Shown here: positions 14,379-18,051 of the stretch, one piece after another | How the letters are laid out: each line of letters opens with the position of its first letter | Position numbering within the stretch: the first letter of the stretch is position 1 | Assembly: GCA_018263655.1 (NCBI GenBank) | Contig: JAANWY010000317.1 | Coordinates: 1 to 18,051 of the forward strand | Direction: 5' to 3' | Length of the DNA: 18,051 nucleotides | Origin: Anaerolineales bacterium | Lineage (GTDB): Bacteria > Chloroflexota > Anaerolineae > Epilineales > JAANWY01 | Program-made: the position numbers and the translations under genes | The notes under the pieces: generated by a model | Told to the model about the DNA's origin: nothing | The model's database searches: none | What the model saw: the letters and a program-made list of their open reading frames with translations, nothing else

Positions 14379-14454
14379 TTCGAGCGTCCGGACGCCGCAA
14401 CTTGTTGCGGGCTGAGAGCATCGGCCATCGGCTTTACAAACTTGGGATGCACAC
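14379..14454 (+). promoter_or_regulatory. 76-nt conserved leader element, copy A (upstream of winged-helix regulator)
   Basis: This stretch aligns without gaps to 15393-15468, with about 10 mismatches, nearly all transitions. Two adjacent stems are supported in both copies: CCGCAA-CUUG-UUGCGG (UUGUGG in copy B, still pairing through G-U) and GGCUGA-N5-UCGGCC (GGCCGA in copy B). The end, ACAAACTTGGGA, is unpaired and conserved. It lies upstream of a good -35/-10 pair (14471-14499). It may be a regulator binding region or a structured RNA element. Confidence 0.6.
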
Positions 14455-14470
14455 TACGCCGCCGGCCAAG

Positions 14471-14499
14471 TTGACAACTCAACCAGATCGTTCTAGAAT
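14471..14499 (+). promoter_or_regulatory. Sigma-70-type promoter of the winged-helix regulator
   Basis: TTGACA (14471-14476), a 17-base spacer and TAGAAT (14494-14499) form a near-consensus promoter with transcription expected near 14506. The 5' UTR of about 148 bases would contain the whole 89-bp element. AAGTTGACAACT across the -35 box is itself a short palindrome. Confidence 0.65.
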
Positions 14500-14526
14500 A
14501 AAGGCAGTTACTGGTCAATCGAGTCT

Positions 14527-14615
14527 CAATGTCATTAAGTTAGCGCTCTAGCTGGTCTCTGACCGAGCCAGGGGCGCGGTCGGGAGACCGGCCCCAGTTT
14601 ATCTTAATGACATTG
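14527..14615. mobile_element. 89-bp MITE-like element in the regulator's 5' UTR
   Basis: CAATGTCATTAAG (14527-14539) is matched by its exact reverse complement CTTAATGACATTG (14603-14615). AATCGAGTCT lies directly on both sides (14517-14526, 14616-14625), like a 10-bp target-site duplication. The interior holds a GGTCTC...GAGACC hairpin. The ends resemble the inner part of the 147-bp element's ends (CAATGTCACATTA). It has no coding capacity. Confidence 0.7.
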
Positions 14616-14653
14616 AATCGAGTCTGACTTCAATAATAAAGAAGGTCAAACCC

Positions 14654-15337
14654 GTGAGCGATCTTACCCCTCGCCAACAGCAGTTTCTCAATCAGGTGAT
14701 CGGCCTCTACCAGGCGACGAGGGAGCCTGTGCACTACTCCACTGTCGCAGATCGTCTGGGCGTTGGCCGGACGACGGCTTATGAAATGTTGCGCACCTTG
14801 CACGATAAGGGCTACTTAAGTGCCGAATACACGCTTGGAGAGGATTCAGGCCCCGGGCGTTCCACGGTTGTCTTCAGACCGAAATCCCACGAAGCCGATG
14901 CGGAGTGGGAACGGGTACGTGCCCGAATCCTGAGTGCTCTGGGGAGAGATGAACCCAGTGACCAGGAACTCTTGCAGGACATCCTCCAGCGACTGCCCAG
15001 TAGCATCTCACCCCTGGCGTACTGTGCCCAAGTGATGACGGCCTTGATGCTAAGCGTGCAGGGGGAATTCCGGAGCCGGCTGGACGAACACGAACTGATC
15101 CAGTCGCTCCTCTCCAACAACCTACCCGATACGCCGTCGCTAAACCTCTTGCCGGGGTTTGCCCTGGGCCTCTCATTCCGCGAGCGGGCAAACCAGGAAC
15201 TGCGCGCGCGACTTTTTGAGTACACGCAGGAGTACCAACGCCGGCTGGGACACCTGGACACTCAAGGTCGTGTGCTGCTGCAAGACTTCTTCCGCAGCCT
15301 GTTGGCACAGACACAGACATCAACCTCCGAGGGGTGA
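14654..15337 (+). CDS. Winged-helix DNA-binding regulator upstream of degV
   Basis: 227-residue protein with an N-terminal winged helix-turn-helix (about residues 3-75: LTPRQQQFLNQVIGLYQATREPV, seen as LTPRQQQFL; STVADRLGVGRTTAYEMLRTLHDKGYL; wing with GPGRSTVVFRP), similar in layout to the DNA-binding heads of HrcA or LexA. The rest is helical and not assigned; it contains LPSSISPLAYCAQVMTALML-type helices that could bind a ligand or dimerise. GTG 14654 is the start, with GAAGG (14641-14645) 8 bases upstream. It lies just before degV, and both genes carry the same 76-nt upstream element, so it probably regulates itself and degV. By context with a DegV/FakB protein, the signal may be fatty-acid related (inference). 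Confidence 0.75.
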   Translation: MSDLTPRQQQFLNQVIGLYQATREPVHYSTVADRLGVGRTTAYEMLRTLHDKGYLSAEYTLGEDSGPGRSTVVFRPKSHEADAEWERVRARILSALGRDEPSDQELLQDILQRLPSSISPLAYCAQVMTALMLSVQGEFRSRLDEHELIQSLLSNNLPDTPSLNLLPGFALGLSFRERANQELRARLFEYTQEYQRRLGHLDTQGRVLLQDFFRSLLAQTQTSTSEG

Positions 15338-15392
15338 TGGTCAGCAACTTTTTCTTTTTGTCCTATTTTTTCGTTTTTTTCAAAACAGGAGA

Positions 15393-15468
15393 TTCGAGCG
15401 CCCGGACGCCGCAACTTGTTGTGGGCCGAGAGGGTCGGCCACCAGCTTCACAAACTTGGGACGCGCAC
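15393..15468 (+). promoter_or_regulatory. 76-nt conserved leader element, copy B (upstream of degV)
   Basis: Ungapped match to 14379-14454, ending 32 bases before the degV start codon. It is preceded by a strikingly T-rich stretch (15347-15380) after the regulator stop codon. No sigma-70 promoter is visible between it and degV, so it is probably transcribed as part of the degV leader. Confidence 0.6.
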
Positions 15469-15500
15469 AACTCACTATGCCCAAAGGAGGAGAATCCACG

Positions 15501-16340
15501 ATGATACGTATCGTAACCGACAGTACAACTCAGCTACCAGTTGAGGCCGTCGAGAAATACAACATTCACGTTGTCCCCGTAGTCGTGATCTTCAACGGCA
15601 CTTCGTACCGCGACGGGGTTGACATATCAACTCAGGAATTCTATCATCGACTGAGCATGAACAACACGCTCCCTACAACGACCCAGCCGGCGCCCGGTGA
15701 CTTTCAACAAGTCTACGAACATCTGGTAGCCGAGGGCGCCGACATCATCTCCATCCATCTTCCTGAAACATTGAGCGGTACGTTTAACTCCGCCCGTCAG
15801 GCTGCGGCGATGGTCGACGGAGCACGCATTACGGCGCTGGAAACACCTTGGCTCGTCACAGCTCAAGGCTTTATTGTCTTGGAAGCTGCGAGGGCAGTTG
15901 AAGCCGGCGCCAGTCGCGAAGAAGTCCTGGACCTGATCGATCGGCTGATACCACGCCAGAACCTGGTCTTTGCTGTCGACACGCTGGAGTATTTGCACCG
16001 GGGAGGACGGATGGGTGGAGCGCAGGCGTTTCTCGGCTCCCTACTGCGGATTAAGCCAATTCTCTATCTGAAGGATGGACGTGTAGAGCCCCTGGATCGT
16101 GTACGCACTTGGAGTCGTGTACCTGATCGACTGCTAGAGCTCATGAAAGACATGCTCGGACCGGGGAACGATGCCGTCCACGTCTCAGTTCTGCACTCGT
16201 GCAACGACGACGATGCAGCCGAACTCGAGGCACGTATTTGCCGGCAGTTCGATATCGCCGAGTCGTATATCAGCGAGATTGGGCCAGTCGTCGGGACTCA
16301 CACAGGCCCAGGGGCGTTGGGCCTGGCATTCTATCGGTAG
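15501..16340 (+). CDS. DegV family protein (fatty-acid-binding, FakB-like)
   Basis: 279-residue DegV-family protein. Members bind a fatty acid and can present it to a fatty-acid kinase (FakA). Family marks: IVTDSTTQLP at the N terminus; PTTTQPAPGDF (about 58-68); LPETLSGTFNSARQAA (about 88-102); the DTLEYLHRGGRMGGAQAFLGS region (residues 160-180, marked by LHRGGRMGG) followed by LLRIKPIL; VSVLHSCND; and GPVVGTHTGPGALGLAF at the end. ATG 15501 follows AGGAGG at suitable spacing; a longer frame back to 15159 overlaps the regulator and is not used. ATG 15477 is a weaker in-frame option. No FakA kinase or Dak2 protein is nearby. Expression is probably governed by the copy-B leader element. Confidence 0.93.
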   Translation: MIRIVTDSTTQLPVEAVEKYNIHVVPVVVIFNGTSYRDGVDISTQEFYHRLSMNNTLPTTTQPAPGDFQQVYEHLVAEGADIISIHLPETLSGTFNSARQAAAMVDGARITALETPWLVTAQGFIVLEAARAVEAGASREEVLDLIDRLIPRQNLVFAVDTLEYLHRGGRMGGAQAFLGSLLRIKPILYLKDGRVEPLDRVRTWSRVPDRLLELMKDMLGPGNDAVHVSVLHSCNDDDAAELEARICRQFDIAESYISEIGPVVGTHTGPGALGLAFYR

Positions 16341-16372
16341 CCCAGGGATGCTCAGCGGCTGCTGAAACGACA

Positions 16373-16413
16373 AAGGCGCCCATGCATTCGGCTAGATCCT
16401 GCATGGGCGCCTT
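16373..16413. terminator. Bidirectional terminator hairpin between degV and the NYN gene
   Basis: AAGGCGCCCATGCA (16373-16386) pairs exactly with TGCATGGGCGCCTT (16400-16413) around a 13-base loop, between the converging degV and minus-strand NYN genes. The T-tracts are weak on both strands. Confidence 0.7.
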
Positions 16414-16428
16414 GTTGTCCAGCGCTGT

Positions 16429-17235
16429 CTATTCCTCCCAATCACCGTTGAGAACGTACTGACACACGGCGTGCTCACGATCCATATGCAGATTCGTCAC
16501 CACGCGACCATCATCCAGTTCCTTCTCGTAGGGAACTAGGATTTCCTCTTCGAGCAGTCGATCCAGCAAGCGACTTGCCAGATCGTCAGTCAGCCGGAGC
16601 CGGCCGGTCGGTGAAACCGCATAACTGTGAATAAAGTTGAGGGTAAGATAGGGACGGTTACCGTCCAAGTAGTCGATCATCTTTATCAACCGTGCCTCTT
16701 CGTAGGTCGTACCCTCCGGCAAGGGCGGATGCTCTACATTAGCTCCAGCCGTTCGCTCATCCACATCTTCAACCACCAGCGTATCCTCGGCGTCGGCACT
16801 GGCAACTAGATCATTGCTAACAGTGCCAGGTACAGCCGAAATAATCACTTTCTTTCCAAAGCGATGGCGCGCTCGGGTCACGACGCGAATGAAGTCGCTA
16901 TCACCCGTCATCAGCACGTAGGTCTCGACAGACGGCCGGTCGAGCAGGCAGTCAACAACATCCATCAACATTACCATGTCTGCCGAACTCTTATGGCTCC
17001 CGGTGCGCCGTTTGGGGATATCGCGGGGTAGAATGCCGGCTACCTCTAATGTGCGCCGGTAGTAGGATGGGTGCTCCGTAAAGTCGGCATAGGCAGAAGC
17101 TACTACAACCCGACCGTAGGCACGCGCCTTCCCCATTAATTCATGCGGGTTTGGTTCTCGTCCATAGGTATTAAGTAACCCGTAACGAACGTTTTCGAAA
17201 TCTATGAACAACGCAACTTCGGACTCATGTTCCAT
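16429..17235 (-). CDS. NYN (PIN-like) domain protein
   Basis: 268-residue protein with an N-terminal NYN/LabA-like PIN domain (about residues 5-155) of the DUF88 group, a fold of metal-dependent RNases. The acidic site is visible: D12 in ALFIDFENVR, D86 in SSADMVMLMDV, and D112 and D114 in MTGDSDFIR. About 110 C-terminal residues (EARLIKMIDYL, RPYLTLNFIHSYAV, LASRLLDRLLEEEILVPYE) look like a winged-helix, possibly nucleic-acid-binding, domain. The start chosen is the ATG at 17235-17233 because GGGAGG (17249-17244) lies 8 bases upstream; a frame extension to 17274 lacks such a signal. It converges with degV. The RNA target is unknown; no antitoxin-like partner is seen. Confidence 0.85.
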   Translation of the reverse strand: MEHESEVALFIDFENVRYGLLNTYGREPNPHELMGKARAYGRVVVASAYADFTEHPSYYRRTLEVAGILPRDIPKRRTGSHKSSADMVMLMDVVDCLLDRPSVETYVLMTGDSDFIRVVTRARHRFGKKVIISAVPGTVSNDLVASADAEDTLVVEDVDERTAGANVEHPPLPEGTTYEEARLIKMIDYLDGNRPYLTLNFIHSYAVSPTGRLRLTDDLASRLLDRLLEEEILVPYEKELDDGRVVTNLHMDREHAVCQYVLNGDWEE

Positions 17236-17367
17236 CTTTCTGACCTCCCGATTTGAAGTAAAGTGCGCCGCCAACTCTCGGACCTTGGAACAGGGGGCCT
17301 AGAGTTGGGACTGAGACGCGAACATCATCCAGTCATCCAACAGGTGCGCGGATAGACAAACGACGAT

Positions 17368-17396
17368 CCGATATCGGCCTGCAGGGTTTGTGTCAA
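17368..17396 (-). promoter_or_regulatory. Possible promoter of the NYN gene
   Basis: On the minus strand TTGACA (17396-17391), a 17-base spacer and TATCGG (17373-17368) would give a leader of about 125 bases. The -35 is consensus and the -10 weak. Confidence 0.3.
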
Positions 17397-17809
17397 GACT
17401 AAGGAGAAGGACGGCTCATGACGTCTTTCACAATCACGGTAACGACACTGTGCCTCGACGCAGTGAAGAAATAGCCAATCGTGGGGAAGAACCCGACACT
17501 GAGATGAGAAGTGATTTGCTGTCAGTCGTCGCCCCCTCCGCCTGGTAGCAGACAAGGCACCCTTGAAGTCACCAATTTCTTTCGCTTACTGCGTTTCAAG
17601 TATCTCTTCAGTACGCTCAAGCGCGCTCTAGCAGTTTGTCGGAGAAAGCGCTTTCAATGGGCAAGAATGCTGCATGTCGGGTCAGGGGACCAGAGCTCAC
17701 CACAATATGTGGACAGCCTAGATCCCCAACCCGGTTCTCCGATAAACTGCCCAGCACCTACATTGGCCGATAGGCTCAAATAAACACGCACCCCTTTCTT
17801 CGATGCAAT

Positions 17810-17838
17810 ATTATACCATATCAACTGACAGCATGCAA
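17810..17838 (-). promoter_or_regulatory. Minus-strand extended -10 promoter
   Basis: Reading the minus strand: TTGCAT (17838-17833), 17 bases, then TATAAT (17815-17810) with a TGG extended -10 directly before it. It points into the gene-free region toward the NYN gene and lies just beside the palindromic-core element copy 2. Confidence 0.45.
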
Positions 17839-17890
17839 CGCCAGAAAAAAAGGTAACTACCCCGGCTACTGCCCTCGCAGTTGAGGAATG

Positions 17891-17944
17891 CGGAAAAGAT
17901 GGGGGTGTGGGGGGCAGCTGCCCCCCACACCCCCATCTTTTCCG
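17891..17944. repeat. Perfect loop-free 54-bp palindrome
   Basis: The left 27 bases are the exact reverse complement of the right 27, with centre CAG|CTG at 17917/17918. The arm begins CGGAAAAGATGGGGGTGTGG. The sequence differs clearly from the 44-bp palindrome of copy 1, yet both are fully self-complementary. Confidence 0.95.
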
Positions 17945-17969
17945 GTCTCTTCTTGTGTGGGCACGAAGT

Positions 17970-18025
17970 GCCTGAGTGCCTGAGTGCCTGAGTGCCTGAG
18001 TGCCTGAGTGCCTGAGTGCCTGAGT
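17970..18025 (+). repeat. Seven perfect tandem copies of GCCTGAGT
   Basis: The 8-bp unit repeats seven times without error (17970-18025). Copy 1 of the same element has a single unit at the corresponding place (complement ACTCAGGC, 11986-11993), so this is a local expansion, probably by replication slippage. Confidence 0.95.
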
Positions 18026-18051
18026 GGTCACAAAATAAGACAGAATCCCCC

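Larger units (their letters stand above)
17275..17851. other. Non-coding stretch of about 580 bases without a recognised gene
   Basis: Short frames occur on both strands but none shows family blocks, a good ribosome binding site or compositional support. Signals seen are a small hairpin pairing CCAACTCT (17271-17278) with AGAGTTGG (17301-17308), and the two minus-strand promoter candidates. A non-coding RNA transcribed leftward is possible; I do not recognise tmRNA, RNase P RNA or a tRNA. Confidence 0.5.
17852..18031 (-). mobile_element. Palindromic-core repeat element, copy 2 (uninterrupted)
   Basis: Read on the minus strand it repeats the flanks of copy 1: ACTCAGGCACTTCGTG, CACAAGAAGAGAC, then a different perfect palindrome, then CTCAACTGCGAGGGCA, TAGCC and GTAGTTACC. 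It lacks the 147-bp insertion of copy 1 and carries seven 8-bp repeats at its outer edge instead of one. The ends GGTAACTAC and GTGGTCAC match copy 1's ends approximately. A-rich runs border both sides. It encodes no protein. Confidence 0.7.

Noticed and set aside
14406..14432. CTGAGA within copy A of the leader element as part of a TPP riboswitch.
   Set aside because: The other conserved TPP segments are absent, copy B reads CCGAGA, and neighbouring genes are unrelated to thiamine.
15159..15500. A long N-terminal extension of the DegV protein.
   Set aside because: It overlaps the regulator gene in another frame and encodes low-complexity residues; the DegV domain starts exactly at ATG 15501 behind a strong ribosome binding site.
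17970..18025. CRISPR array.
   Set aside because: Units are 8 bp, directly abutting, without spacers, and no cas gene is present. The same holds for the 10-, 12- and 22-bp tandem repeats.
17654..18031. A 125-codon minus-strand frame with a repetitive N terminus.
   Set aside because: It is produced by reading the 8-bp tandem repeat and the palindrome; it has no ribosome binding site or family similarity.

Overview
The window reads like a bacterial chromosome segment of fairly high GC, probably from the Chloroflexota (Anaerolineae/Caldilineae-like). That guess rests on three things: the gene set (non-pyrrolysine MttB homologues, a MetV/MetF pair, formate-tetrahydrofolate ligase, DegV next to a winged-helix regulator), many GCCGGC-type codon pairs, and intergenic spaces full of hairpin repeats containing CTTCGACAGGCTCAGG-like words. 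No rRNA or other phylogenetic marker is present, so the assignment is tentative.

Layout. Bases 3-6892 are a tightly packed plus-strand operon: a 5'-truncated hydantoinase/oxoprolinase A subunit, an MttB-family methyltransferase, an ornithine cyclodeaminase-family enzyme, a second nearly identical MttB, and a DAO-family FAD oxidoreductase (sarcosine/dimethylglycine dehydrogenase type). A GntR/FCD regulator follows at 7098-7793 and a divergent third MttB at 8209-9738. A one-carbon block comes next: MetV-like zinc/Fe-S protein, MetF, a two-CBS protein and Fhs (12364-14151). The right end holds a winged-helix regulator, a DegV-family lipid-binding protein and, on the minus strand, a NYN/PIN-domain nuclease-like protein. 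The last ~815 bases (17236-18051) contain no convincing gene.

Function (inference). MttB homologues without pyrrolysine demethylate quaternary amines such as glycine betaine, passing the methyl group to a corrinoid protein and then to tetrahydrofolate. MetF/MetV can oxidise methyl-THF and Fhs can recover ATP as 10-formyl-THF is released as formate. The FAD oxidoreductase and the HyuA-like protein fit catabolism of N-methylated glycines (sarcosine, N-methylhydantoin). The corrinoid protein, the corrinoid:THF methyltransferase, FolD and a corrinoid reactivase are not in the window.

The least expected content lies between the genes. Almost every gap over 150 bases holds inverted-repeat elements. 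The best is a two-copy family with conserved flanks around a perfect, loop-free palindrome (44 and 54 bp) whose sequence differs between copies but stays self-complementary. One copy is split by a 147-bp element with 18-bp terminal repeats and a 4-bp duplication; the other copy serves as the empty site. Other candidates are a 148-bp element with 9-bp direct repeats, an 89-bp element with 10-bp direct repeats in a 5' UTR, a ~380-bp giant imperfect hairpin, and a 76-nt direct repeat before both the winged-helix regulator and degV. The first mttB gene also appears to start at ATC.
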